A stretch of 64,000 nucleotides of DNA, from positions 1,178,001-1,242,000 of the forward strand of contig JADCRB010000018.1 in NCBI GenBank assembly GCA_021464245.1, written 5' to 3'. This DNA comes from Carallia brachiata. Lineage: Eukaryota > Streptophyta > Magnoliopsida > Malpighiales > Rhizophoraceae. The notes under the pieces were generated by a model. That model ran no database searches. It had not been told where the DNA came from and was given only the letters and a program-made list of their open reading frames with translations. Shown here piece after piece: positions 12,918-23,691 of the stretch (position 1 is its first letter; every line of letters begins with the position of its first letter). The translations under genes and the position numbers were made by a program.

Positions 12918-14674
12918 TCTCTCTCTCTTTTCTCTTCTTTTTCTTTTTAGTATCTCTAAGAGTACAAATTTGAATTTTAATGTGGTAATCTTAAATATTA
13001 AAAACACATATTTAAGGGCTTACTTGAGATTTTCCTTAAGAAGGATAAAACTAATTAAAAAGTATGTTGCATTGTAGAATGCTGATTATATATGTAATTA
13101 TTTATAGATATTGTTTTAGAAATAGATATGCTATCCAGTAAATTTTATTTTTAATAATGATTTAAATAAATCAATTACTCATTAAACATAATTAAAATTT
13201 ATGTTTTTAATTTTTTTGGACAGTTGTCACAAACTATCATTCAAACTTTATTAATTTTTAATAATAATAGATCAGATTTTTGGCCTTTAAGAATAACATA
13301 TCAGTTGGTTATTATATATGATTAATATTTGAAAGATGGAATCAACACCAAATTAATCTTCAATTTTCTTCTCTGTCAGTTTTCGCAAACTTCTAGAACT
13401 TTGATTTCCAACACATGAAAAGAAAAATTTTAGCGGCAATGCGGTTGAAATAATTTGATGGGTGTGCACTAATATAATGAAATTTGATATGCAGTCAAAT
13501 CTATAACAAACTCAGTTAGTGGTTAAATCAAATATAATTACGATGCATTTAAAAGATAGGATTATTACCGGATCAACCTTCAAATTGCTTCTATGGATTG
13601 TTGCAAAACACCAACGATCTCAAAGAAAAAACTCTTTTTGAGAGACAGAATAGAGAAACCAAGAAAGGTCTACAGGAGAGATTCAATCTTCAAATTACTT
13701 GGATTGTTGAAAACATCAACAATCTCAAAATCTAAAAGTATTTTTGAGAGAAGGAGCAGAGAGGCCACAAAAAGTTTATAAGAAGAAGAGGGGGCCATAA
13801 AGGGTATATAGTAATTGATCCTTAAGCCTATTTATCTGAGAATAATGAATAATAATATTCATCTCGAATTAGCAATCCAACTATGAGTTGGCTTTTAATT
13901 TATTTTTCTTTTTGAGTGAAAAGTTGGCTTTTTAGTTGATGCAACAAAACTTTAATAAAATAAAAATACTAAACGAGAAATATTTCTAGTCTAACTTCAC
14001 CTCCTTTTTTTAGATTAACTGTAGCATTATTGGTTGAGAGATTTGTGTCAATTTTCAGTAAATTACTTTTTGGTTATTTATTTTTAAATATTACATGTTT
14101 TAACCAAAAGATTGTGATGTTTTAACCAAAACATGTTATATACATGTTTTTCAGAGAGATGTTGTTCATATTTTTTTTAATCAAGACATAAAAAATACAT
14201 TACAGGTATATTAGTTATTGTATTTATGGACCGAAATCAAGATAATTCATTAACTTTCTCATTTAATCTTTTTTATAGGGAAAACTCACCGCCAGAATAT
14301 TATTGATTTAGAGATTTAAGTGAATTTCTCAAAACTAACAATTGTGTTAAGGAAGTTAGAATTTAATACTGTACTCACACTAATTTTAATTTAGGGAGAA
14401 GAATCTGCTGGACCTTCAAATCTAAGTCAATGCATTAAATTATCGCTAAATTATCACTTCTTCTTACATAAATTATGATGCACACAAAACAGCCGGCGGG
14501 GAGGATTATGTCAGCTAGGGCCGCGGCTATTCCCGCGCGACTTTGTTTGGAAGCACTTGATTATGTCACAGGACAAGAGCTAACGATAATCAAGAGTATG
14601 TCACATAGTCTTTCTCTGTTTCTTTTTTTTTTTTTAAAGTCTCTTTTTCTTTCTTCTTTCTTTGCCTCTGTTTG

Positions 14675-14750
14675 TCTTACCATCCTCTCCAACTGATTCC
14701 GCTCGTTGTTTGTCTTACCATCCTCTCCGACTGATTCCGCTCGTTTTTTT
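14675..14750. repeat. 37-bp tandem duplication
   Basis: Two copies of a unit beginning TTTGTCTTACCATCCTCTCC and ending GATTCCGCTCG, differing by about one base. Confidence 0.75.
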
Positions 14751-14774
14751 TTTATTATTTAAATATTTGGATTC

Positions 14775-14827
14775 CAATATAAAATCTCTTTTTTTTTTTT
14801 TTGGAGAAAACAATATAAAATCTCTTT
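14775..14827 (-). mobile_element. Ultra-short retroposon insertion with 17-bp target duplication
   Basis: CAATATAAAATCTCTTT occurs at 14775-14791 and 14811-14827, flanking a T-run plus GGAGAAAA. Read on the minus strand, this is TTTTCTCC followed by poly(A). It looks like an extremely 5'-truncated LINE or SINE tail. Confidence 0.55.
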
Positions 14828-15310
14828 GGAAGGCATGGATTCTGGAAACAAAGAAGGAGAAACTCTGAAATAGAGATTAGAACTCTTAGCTTTCCGTAGC
14901 CACTAGGACAATCCGAGTAACTTTTATTTCGGCCTTATAGATTTATAATTGCTGATAATAAGGGATAGGCCCAAGAGCCTGGATGGGCCCAAATCCCCTG
15001 TGAGCCCTCAACCTAAGGCCGGCTCCTCTCTCACAGGATCTCGACCCGAACACCCAACCGCGAAATCCCACGTCGTATGGCCACTACACAGATAAAAAAA
15101 AGACACGGAAAAAAGTATACGTCGTAAAAGAGAGTTGACAGAAGAATTTTTGTAAAACTTTTATAATTATATAAATTTATTATACAATAAAAAAATAATT
15201 TTTTTTATTCATCACACATATAATTAATATAATTATACAGTAAATTTATTTAATTTGCAGGTCGAAATTTTCTTCCTAATGTGTAACAGAGCCCAAAAGA
15301 GACATCTAAG

Positions 15311-16628
15311 TAGAGATGGCAATTTTACCTATACCCGTCGGGGATTACCCATACCCGCCCCGACGGGTACGGGATCAAACCAGTTGACCGGGGAATGGGG
15401 CGGAGATCGGGGATCCCCATATTTTTTTAGCGGGTATGGGGATGGGGATGGGTTTACCTATCCCCATCCTCATACCCGACCCGTTTATTTTTTTTTATTT
15501 TTTATTTAACTTTTAATTTTTATTCGTTTTTATTGTTTAATATTTACTGCATTCACTTTTCAATAACTTATATTTTAACTATTTTAAAATTATTAATGAA
15601 ATTACTTTCTTTAACTCAATAGTTTATTCAAAATATTGATAATCTTGATATCAAAAATTCAAGTAATAACCAATTCTAATTGCAATTACGAAATTATTAA
15701 TGGATACTGTAGGAATCACAACAACTTGTCGTATAAGTCCTCAACCAATAATTTGAAGGTTTGGCCCCGAATATACAAGTTAAAAAGACCATCTTTTTAC
15801 TCAAAGTCTTATTTTAAAATACTATTATTTCTTTCTTTCTAAATGTGCGAGTATATAAGTGCAAAAAATATGAGAATAAATTGTTTAAAAAATTAGGAAT
15901 GAAGTTAAAATTATCAACATTACAAGAAATCTAACACTATAATATATAGAAAATAGATAAGAAAAAATACAAAATCATGGAGTGATATTTTTATAGTTTT
16001 CATTTATTGAATTTTTCATAATTGAATTTTTTTTATGTGATCCATATCTTTATAAAATGCAGTTTTAACCTTTAGTATTATACAACAATTGAAATATTAA
16101 ATACGATTTGTCTAAATTATTCTCTATATTAGCATTTTCAAAAATAATGTCATTATATCAATATATAAACTTGAGTAACATAATTTCAATACTTACTTAT
16201 TATAAACTTGAGTAATATAATATTTTCAAAAATAGTATCATTATTCTTCTACACATCGTGTATCAAGTTTATGACCTTAATTTCTATTACTAATTTTTAA
16301 CAAAAAACTCGTGCATTTAAACTTTAATATTTAGACCACCTATTCATTATATTTTTAAATCACATGAAATTTGTAATATAAATAGCTAGTTTATCATTGA
16401 TAATGAGTATCAAGTAATTTGAATTGTGAAAATATATGACTTTTTAAATTTTCTTTTGGAAGGGTACGGGGCGGGAACGGGGGATCCCCGTTCCCCGACG
16501 GGGATGGGGACGGGGATTAAAATTTCATACCCGACGGGGACGGGGATGGGGATGAGGATGAGAGTAATAAACGGGTACGGGGAACGGGGGACTATCCCCG
16601 CCTCCGACCCTACCCATTGCCAATCCTA
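15311..16628. mobile_element. Non-autonomous hAT-type transposon, about 1.3 kb, GC-rich subterminal repeats
   Basis: The left end is TAGAGATGGCAAT and the right end is ATTGCCAATCCTA, an imperfect terminal inverted repeat. Flanking 8-mers CATCTAAG (15303-15310) and CATTTAAA (16629-16636) agree at 6 of 8 positions, fitting an 8-bp hAT target duplication that has since mutated. Just inside each end lie clusters of GGGGAT, GGGTA and CGGGG words (15340-15485 and 16460-16615) in opposite orientation, as expected for subterminal transposase-binding sites, in sharp contrast to the AT-rich core. The core has no transposase-like frame. Confidence 0.8.
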
Positions 16629-17030
16629 CATTTAAATCTTTGCCAAGAGAGCTTATGCATATGACGCTGACCCACCAGCAAAAGGTGTCACTCAAAACCA
16701 CCCTTCTAAACTCCTTTCCATTAGCCTGATTGTCAATTGTTACGACTATAAAATTTTTATTTCAGAGATTTTAAATTTCACAATAATTTTGTTTCCTTTG
16801 AAGCAAGAGCAATGTATTTTCATTTTTGAGTTCTTCACTGTAGCAAAAACTTTTCAAGGTTGTGAAGAATTTCCATATACATAAATATAACCAATGAAGT
16901 TTTATTATTGATCAAAATCAAGAACATGCTTTCTCAAATTTTCTTCATCACTAACAAGATAAATTTTCCTCCTTTTAAACCAAATAAAAGTGAAGACAAA
17001 AACGAGAAAACAGACAAACTATATATCAAT

Positions 17031-17429
17031 TCAAGCCTGTGGAATCTCGCCATCTTTGACCTTACTCTCATTATTTTCTGCCTCAACATCTCCAGCCGCG
17101 CACCGCCGGCGACACTTCAGCTTTATCCAAACCCATGGAGAGCCTCTATGCTTGTTAATCTTCAATGGGTTGGCTTCCCGCCGGGAGTACATCCGACCCA
17201 AGATGCAAGACAGAATAGCAAGAACTGCAAGAACGGAAATAACTGCAAAGAATGGCCCAATAGACCCAGATGGACTGGAAGGAAGGGAAGTATTACTACT
17301 ACTACTACTTGATACAACTTGTGGATTAGGTTGCTCAATTTCCCCCGCCGGCTGTTGCAGCTGCCCCGGCAACGATGAGATAACCGATGCCATTGTATTG
17401 TTGTAGGCTAAAAATGGTTGTCCTAGCAA
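17031..17429 (-). CDS. Small single-pass membrane protein, uncharacterised
   Basis: A single-exon frame of 132 codons. An alternative start at 17393 (MASVISSLPGQLQQ) may be the real one. A Ser/Pro/Gln-rich N-terminal half (with a SSSSSSNTS run) is followed by one strong membrane segment (IGPFFAVISVLAVLAILSCI). A basic juxtamembrane stretch (LGRMYSRREANPLK) comes next, then a Cys/Arg-rich tail (KLKCRRRC) and an acidic end. This architecture recurs in short plant proteins of unknown function, and I do not recognise a named family. The membrane segment followed by basic residues suggests an N-out, C-in orientation. Frames on the plus strand here are shadows. Confidence 0.65.
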   Translation of the reverse strand: MLGQPFLAYNNTMASVISSLPGQLQQPAGEIEQPNPQVVSSSSSSNTSLPSSPSGSIGPFFAVISVLAVLAILSCILGRMYSRREANPLKINKHRGSPWVWIKLKCRRRCAAGDVEAENNESKVKDGEIPQA

Positions 17430-19506
17430 AGATTATAGAAAATGAAAGTTGTCGTTTTGTGCTTTAACCGACCATAGATAGGTGCATGAGTAGAATACTA
17501 CGTGGAAAGAGCTAAAGTATAAAGCCACATTTGGGGTTTAACCGGTTTTATGTGCTTTTATCAGAGTACAGTTTACATGCTTTGCATCGGCAGTATGTGG
17601 CTTTAGCGGTCTTGCAGAAAGGAGAGGCCTTTCCTTAGTAGAAAAGGAAGAAATACTAGTGTCAAATTGAAGGGGAAATTGTTATTTGCACGAAACAGAA
17701 TGCTTTGTACACGCGCAATTGACAAAGAAAAATCGCAGCCCACAATGCTTTAGTGCGTGTATAAAGATTATTGTTTCGTGTAAATAGTCTCTGCCAATTG
17801 AAGGCCTCCAAGTGGGTTTTTAATTTTTTAATCTTTCCAACTTCAAAATAATAATAATAATAATAAAGGCAAGATGTTTCCAACAGTACACATTTTAAAT
17901 GAAAATTTCTTTCTGAAAAGTTTTCCATTTTGCTACAACACATGATTCTTAGGTAAAAATAGATTAAAGAAGGGGGAAAAAGAAAAAGATGTAACCCTTT
18001 TATCTATGTTGAAAGTCACTCGTTTTAGGCACTAGAAAAGTAAATACAACTTATTTTGTTCTTCCTCGACAACAAGAATCTTGCCGTGATTCTTTCTAGT
18101 GACTTTACTCTTCTCTGGTGATTTTGTAGCTTCTCTTATAGACTTATACCAAAAAAAAAAAGGGAAATAACCCTTGATTTCTGCGACCAAAGTATTTCTG
18201 CATAAATATGCCTTCGGTTGTCTCCTCAATTGATAAACAATACTATTTCCTCTCTCCTGTCCATTTTATTAATTTAGCAAATGTTGTAACATGATATTTA
18301 ATAAATTTTAAATCAAATTGTTGATTACAAATATTGTCATATAATGCACACATAAACTTATTTTTCATTAATTAACTGTATACTATTTTTGACAATAAAA
18401 AATATTAGGTGTTATTATGTTAATTGAATATGTTAAATTATTGATATTTGTATCAAACTATTTTTATGATAACACTTATTAACATGTGGTAGTTAATATG
18501 ATTAAAAAATAAAAAATTAACTTTTATATTTGACAATCACAAAGATAATAATTCGTCAATCCCAAAATCGCTACAATTTTTTAAAAAATATTAATTTGAC
18601 TTTTTTTTAATATATTCACTCATAATTTTATTTTAAAGATCAGTTTATTTGAAATAAAAAATAATAAAATAATTTTGTATGGCGTAAATTTATAGATAAA
18701 TTACACTTAAAAAAAAAGTGACTCATGTCTTTTTAGTCTAATTACACATACTAAGAAAATTGATTAAGAAAACTCAGAGAGTATTCGATCAATTAAATTA
18801 AGAAAACTTAGAGAGTATTTGATCGATTAAATGTGTAATTAAATAATTATTAATATATTTTTTGTCAATTTTTTGTAATAAATAATTATCGTTTAATTAT
18901 AAAATTAAGCTGATGTATAACTCTTTTCCGCCTATTTTTTTTTCTTGTCTCTCCGCATGTTCTTTCGGTTTTTTTAAAGTAATGTAATATAACGTATCGA
19001 AATTAGATGGACCCATAATCCGAACCGAGACGGGATTGGCCGTTGGTTTGGCTTTTACCGCCTCTAGGATCAATACATTCTTGAATCTATGTTTGGCTGG
19101 CATCAACTGCATCCTTTTGAGTTTTCAGTTCGGTTTTTTTTTTTTGGTTTATATATATAAAATAAAAGTGGATATCCTGATATTTTGTGTGTTGAATTTT
19201 GTACTGATTGAAATTGAGATTGTTATTTTTGAAACGATAATTGATATTTTTAAATATTTGTTATTTTTACATTTTAAAATATCACTCACAGTTTTAAAAA
19301 TAACAATCACAATTTAGTCCGAGACGAATCTCGAAACAAACTGCCGGGATGCTTCTTCTCTCACTGATGTAAAATGTCTTTTTTTTTTTTTTTTCCCTCT
19401 TTGTAAGAGGTAAGCTTTCACTAGTTTAGTTATTTGCTTGGCAAATGCTGGCAAATTCTGCTTAAGACCCACATACTTACGTTTTTTGCACTTACAAAAT
19501 TGATAG
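17430..19506. other. Intergenic: promoter side of the small membrane protein; foldback element
   Basis: No gene is supported between the small membrane protein and the CaS remnant. The interval contains a short foldback element at 17683-17786, an (AAT)n run near 17850, and two tandem copies of a 36-bp unit (AGAAAACT(C/T)AGAGAGTATT) at about 18764-18835. Otherwise it is AT-rich. Confidence 0.45.
17683..17786. mobile_element. Foldback MITE, about 104 bp
   Basis: TATTTGCACGAAACA (17683-17697) and TGTTTCGTGTAAATA (17772-17786) are inverted repeats with one mismatch. Inside them TTTGTACACGCGCAA and TTTAGTGCGTGTATA also pair, so the whole segment can fold as one long hairpin. Confidence 0.55.
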
Positions 19507-20718
19507 GTGGAAAGGACAATTGATCAGGTTCAGGAAGTTGGTTCGAGTGCTTGGAGACTGCAGAGCGTGTATTAGGATTTGTTCGTGATGCTCTGAAGCC
19601 TGGCATAGATGCGGCATTGCCAATTGCGAAGCAAGCTGGAGAACAGGCGTTGAAAGTCGCTTCTCCAGCGATTTCTGAGGCCTCTAAGAAAGCCCAAGAA
19701 GCAAATTGAAAGCACTGGCATTGACACAAAGCCAGTTCTAACCGCTGCTAAGGTTCAAAACCTCTCGCTACTTGTGCTTCTCATCTGTGCATTGTATCTA
19801 TATTGAATTGAGATTTAAAAATGAGAATGATTGGTTTGTGGATTGCGGTTCAGTTTGGTCTATGTGCAGTCTACTATAGAGGACTCATCATAGTTCTTAA
19901 GAATAACTAAAGGATCACCACCGCTTGGAAATGTACTACTCCTAGTCAATCTATGAAAATGTTTCTACTATGCCTTCCCTCTTAGTTCATCTGGTCTATC
20001 ATCTAATGAAATGATTTTATGCCCATAATGCATTATGGGGACTTGCCATTTTTAGTTCCCTCATTTCTCTAAACTTGCCTATCATCTTGATAGTTAAAGG
20101 TGGTAAAAACTTGTTAAACTTATCACTGTCCTTTATACCTTTGGACAAAATGATTAATTGCTTATCAGCCCTGTCAGTAGGAAGGCCTGCATTCCAACAA
20201 TATTACTGTCTAGATTTGCATTTGTTCACTTCATTTAGCGACCAAACTTACAGCTTGAAGAACTACCAAGCAAGTTGAGAGGCCTTGTCAGAAGTGTGAA
20301 GAAAGTAGAAGCTGATCTAGTTGCTCTGAAGATTTCATAGCTGAAGAAAGTTAATGGAGGCTCCAATATTGTCATTATGGACACGTGGGTCCTTCCTCCT
20401 TCCCTACCTCATACCTCACATACATAGCTCTTGCTTCACTAGGTGTTATTTTCCCTTGCCAACATTGAATCTTTACACCCTTAAAAATGTACAGGTACTG
20501 TGATTCTGCAAAGATAGTTGCCAGAACACTAACAAATCTTGGCTTCAAGAACTGCTGGATTGTCTTTGATGGGGCGTAGAGGGTGGTTACAGAGTCGGTT
20601 AGGAGCAGATTCATACAACGTTTCTGCTCCTGAGGTTATCTCACCATCCCGAATTATCCCCGCAGCGGCCAGACATTTTGGAACAACCAGCACAAAGTTG
20701 CTTCCAGGCGCTGATTAA
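19507..20718 (+). pseudogene. Plastid calcium-sensing receptor CaS, decayed copy
   Basis: Three exon-like blocks match CaS. Block 19507-19752 reads VERTIDQVQEVGSS and then KPGIDAALPIAKQAGEQAL and SEASKKAQEA. Block 20254-20384 reads LEELPSKLRGLVRSVKKVEA. Block 20495-20718 reads DSAKIVARTLTNLGFKNCW and later GWLQSRLGADSYN, ending KLLPGAD. CaS is a thylakoid protein with a rhodanese-like domain involved in stomatal calcium signalling. Lesions: frame slips near 19550 and within the end of block A; TAG at 20338-20340, where the family has Tyr; a small deletion and slip at about 20575; and the exons for the membrane segment and the front of the rhodanese domain are absent. The last 43 bp plus flank recur at 34681. 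Confidence 0.85.
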
Positions 20719-21190
20719 GATTTTGCCTCATTATGTGAATGCTTGAGTGCTCATCCTTGGTTTAGGATATCAATGCTTTTGAATCCTTCTCTTTTTTTAT
20801 GATCATATTTTTGCCTGCTGGATTAATTTTGTTGTTTGTTTCAATCAAATGAATTCAGCACTGCGGATAAGCTCAAGGTAAAGCCATAAAGTTAATAGGC
20901 ATAAGCTAATTGCATCTGAAATGTTTTCCCTTAAATGTCCCACATAAATGTAGTGTTCTCTTCCATCTTCTCACGAGCAAAGGGACTGTTTAGTACAATT
21001 CTAATCTCTCCCGCGAGAGTGGAGTAATCATCTTATGTTCACTTTGGGTGGAGCTTTTGGTCTATCGATGCTATCCATGATAGCAACAAAATTCGATTGA
21101 TACAGCAAAAGAGATAAATAAAATGCCATTCCTATAGATGAATTGAATAGAATTCTGTTATTCTATTAACTGCATTCCCAACGAGATAAT
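20676..21190 (+). repeat. Segmental duplicate A1: CaS 3' end plus flank (partner 34681-35225)
   Basis: From TTTTGGAACAACCAGCACAA onward, about 510 bp closely match 34681-35225, with scattered substitutions and indels. Similarity ends near CTATTAACTGCATTCCCAA. Both copies are in the same orientation. Confidence 0.85.
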
Positions 21191-21249
21191 TCTCTGTTAA
21201 TTTGGCATGGTCAATGAATCAATAAGATAATTCTCTATTAATTTAGCAT

Positions 21250-21660
21250 TGTCAATGATTTTTTTTTTTTGGCGAAAGTAAATGAAATTCTTTCGGTTAA
21301 ACAAAATGCAATTATTTTTAGAGAAACGGACATTCCAGCGGTCTATGCATACTACCTCAGAAATTACAATACAGTCAATGCATAACAAAAGTTAATACTG
21401 TATACTGTCTATAAAGCTCAACAATCTATAGAGCTAAAAAGTCTACGCGCAAAAGTCAATCCTGAATACTGTTATATCATCAAAAAGTCAATACTGAATA
21501 TTATCTATAAAGCTCAAATATACATACTGACCTACAAAAATCTAGGTGCAAAAGTCAATCCTGCAAATACCGACTATAAAGCTCAAAAATCAATAATGAG
21601 CTAAAAAATCTAGGCACAAAAGTTAATTTTAAATACTCTATGAAACTCAAAAATCAACAG
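21250..21660. repeat. Short tandem array (65-75 bp units) behind a retroelement-like tail
   Basis: Units built from GTCAATCCTGAATACTGT, TATAAAGCTCAA and GAGCTAAAAAATCTAGGC words repeat about four to five times between 21390 and 21660. Just upstream, at 21256-21300, the minus strand reads GAATTTCATTTACTTTCGCC followed by poly(A), resembling a plant LINE 3' end. Confidence 0.55.
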
Positions 21661-21683
21661 TCTAGTGGATGCAGTGCATCCCG

Positions 21684-22071
21684 TCAAATGATCCAACCAC
21701 ACACCTCCCTTCCAGCATATGCTGAAGGACGCGAGTCAAAAAATGGCCATTCAAAGACCATCTCTGCAGTCTTTAGATCCCATAGTCGTACCATGTAGTC
21801 CTCTCCACCAGCCATCACAAACCTCTCAGCCTCGTCAACTGCCAAAGGATCCCAAGTGCACGTCGAATTAACGTGCCTTGTATATGACTGGATTGCACAA
21901 CTACTGGTTGTACAATTGTCAAACAAATTGACCTGCAGACAAAATAATCCAATAACGAGAATAAAATAGTTGAAAATTGTCAAGAAAACCAAATATATCA
22001 TGTTTAAACTTACCGTTCCGTCTATGGAACTCGCCAAAAAATAATTCTCATGCGATCTGAGGGACAGTAAG
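21684..22071 (-). pseudogene. WD40-repeat protein fragment (two exons)
   Basis: Minus-strand exons 22014-22071 (HENYFLASSIDGT) and 21684-21932 are joined through good splice sites (donor G|GTAAGT, acceptor TGCAG). They encode about one and a half WD repeats, including FVMAGGEDYMVRLWDLKTAE with the typical GH...WD-like pattern. The frame then runs into unrelated sequence and stops at 21684. No upstream or downstream WD exons are visible, so this is an isolated gene fragment. The parent protein is not identified; it could also be the rump of a gene split by insertion. Confidence 0.6.
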
Positions 22072-22252
22072 CTGAAATTCAAAACAATTAGATGTCAACG
22101 TATAAAATCTACATCTAAAATTAAATACCAGAAACAGAGAAACAAATGTGTTCGGATTTTAATATTCATCCAAACAAACGCTTATTAAAGTTAGTATTTA
22201 TAATTGATTATTGTTATTTTATTTCTTTAATTAATAGCAATAAATTTAGAAT

Positions 22253-22257
<5 letters not shown>

Positions 22258-22293
<36 letters not shown>
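22258..22293. repeat. (AT)n microsatellite
   Basis: About 18 AT units. Confidence 0.9.
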
Positions 22294-22297
<4 letters not shown>

Positions 22298-22636
22298 TTT
22301 TTTTACATCATAGAAGCAAATGTTCTTATTTGCTTTTTTTTTTTTTTTCTTTCTTTTAATCAGATTTCTCAATTTCAGATTTTAAATTTTCAAATTCTCA
22401 TCAAGGTTCTCAAATTAATGTCAAGACGTGAAGATGTTTCTTGCCAAAAAAAAATTGCTACACTGCCATACTCAACGTGCTAAATTTTAGCCTTTTTTTT
22501 TGTTGTGTTTCTATACAGATTCATGTCATATAATCATTTATGTTCTCTGCAAAATTTTAACTGGCCGATTCGATCCGATTTTCACAACTGATCATGCAAC
22601 AATGAAGTTTTTTTTTTTTTTTTTTTGAGCAGAACG

Positions 22637-23215
22637 AGAAACGTGGCATTAGATAAGCATATTGATGGCGCTTTGGGGCATCTTGATAAGCATATTATGG
22701 CGCTTTTATCTGCGTCCTAGGGTGTCTTTATTTTTTTGCGAAATATTTGACGTGAAGTTTTTTTTTCATTTTTTAACATTTATTTTACGTAAAATAAATA
22801 ATTAACGAAAAATTTAAAAAAAATTTAAGTTTTCAAATAAAATAACTTCCCTTTATTTTGAATATAAGTTATTTTCTGAGAAAAATATAAAATATATTTT
22901 AAGTGAATAATAAAAAATATTAATCATTTTTATTAAAATATTTTTTCTTTCAAATATTTTACAAAAATAAATTATTTTTTAATAAATAACGAACTCTTAA
23001 TTAGTTTACATGGACGAATCGAAATGATGGGATATTTAGAGGTGTGTAGACGAATCTCCCTTCTCGTGTTCGTTGGGCCCGTAACCTGTTTTAAGTTTGT
23101 GTTAATTGTTTTACGTTTACAGATGAGAAAACTTTTTTTTGTTTTTTGGTCATAACTTATGAGAAAACTATTGTTTCTCTAGGCTGAGTTGGTTGGGGCC
23201 TCCACCTCATTGCTG
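22637..23215 (+). repeat. Segmental duplicate B1 (partner about 33688-34435)
   Basis: The block GTGGCATTAGATAAGCATAT to GCGCTTTTAT, then TTTACATGGACGAATCGAAA onward, then CTCGTGTTCGTTGGGCCC to GAGTTGGTTGGGGCCTCCA, matches 33688-34435 in order. A 284-bp insert (22721-23004) is present only here, and a different insert is present only in the partner. A short frame with LDKHIDGALG is shared but has no recognised function. Confidence 0.8.
22721..23004. mobile_element. AT-rich MITE-like insert, about 284 bp
   Basis: This interval interrupts duplicate B1 and is absent from the partner copy, which runs directly from CTCTTAG into TCTACATGG. The ends are loosely inverted: GTGTCTTTATTTTTTTGCGA on the left, and the right end reversed gives GTTCGTTATTTATTAAAAAA, with AAATATTTGA on both inner sides. 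Target duplication not resolved. Confidence 0.6.
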
Positions 23216-23691
23216 GGTTAAGATCACCACAGATGGAAGTGCTCTTGCTAATACTGGACTAGTGGGCCTCGGCGAGATAATTGGGGAATTAGGCCCGGCG
23301 TTTCATGGACTCAGAAGAGGTCTCTATAAATGTGGTTGTTGAACTTCTTGAAATCCGCTGTGGTCTTGAGTTCCCCCGGGATTTAGGACACCATTGGGTT
23401 GTATTGGAACTTCACTCTTTGAAAGCTTTGAACTTAAACAAGAGCAGTGCCACTGAATCCCATCCACTTCTTGTGTTAAACAAGTCTCCTGCTCCCTCAG
23501 AACCCGCAAAACCCAGCAACAGAACAACAACCAATAATATGCTGATCCCCTATACACAGCACCCCATAAATTAGAAACACTAAGCATCAAAAAACATTCC
23601 AATGGTAATGCAGTATCAGTGCTGACACACTTCTTTATGAAGTCCACAAAGTACTAATAAGAGCATGACATACTTACAATAATTAATAGAA
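23216..23691 (-). other. 3' flank of the F-box gene
   Basis: Transcribed-looking but non-conserved sequence downstream of the F-box stop on the minus strand. Small frames here show no domain, so I treat it as 3' UTR and flank. Confidence 0.4.

Larger units (their letters stand above)
13000..15310. other. Intergenic region with repeat fragments
   Basis: No supported gene. It includes a degenerate direct repeat of about 100 bp at 13565-13780 (two blocks with CTTCAAATT(G/A)CTT and ACAACAATCTC-like words). A 37-bp tandem pair lies at about 14675-14750, with an ultra-short retro-insertion at 14792-14810. A SINE-like stretch on the minus strand lies at about 14870-14945 (A-box-like TCCTAGTGGC, B-box-like GAGTTCTAATC). 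A small GC-rich open stretch at 14485-14600 has no recognisable product. Confidence 0.4.

Noticed and set aside
12392..12973. 193-codon plus-strand open frame
   Set aside because: It lies antisense to the NAC-domain remnant, whose conserved motifs are on the minus strand. No domain is seen in this frame.
13593..13781. 62-codon frame built of two similar halves
   Set aside because: The similarity is at DNA level (degenerate direct repeat); no protein family recognised.
14485..14600. Small GC-rich frame (LEALDYVTGQELTIIK)
   Set aside because: Looks exon-like, but no family is recognised and no partner exon is seen.
16908..17406. Plus-strand open frames opposite the small membrane protein
   Set aside because: Antisense shadows; the minus-strand frame has the membrane segment and coherent composition.
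23324..23647. 107-codon minus-strand frame
   Set aside because: Lies just downstream of the F-box stop and has no domain; taken as 3' UTR.
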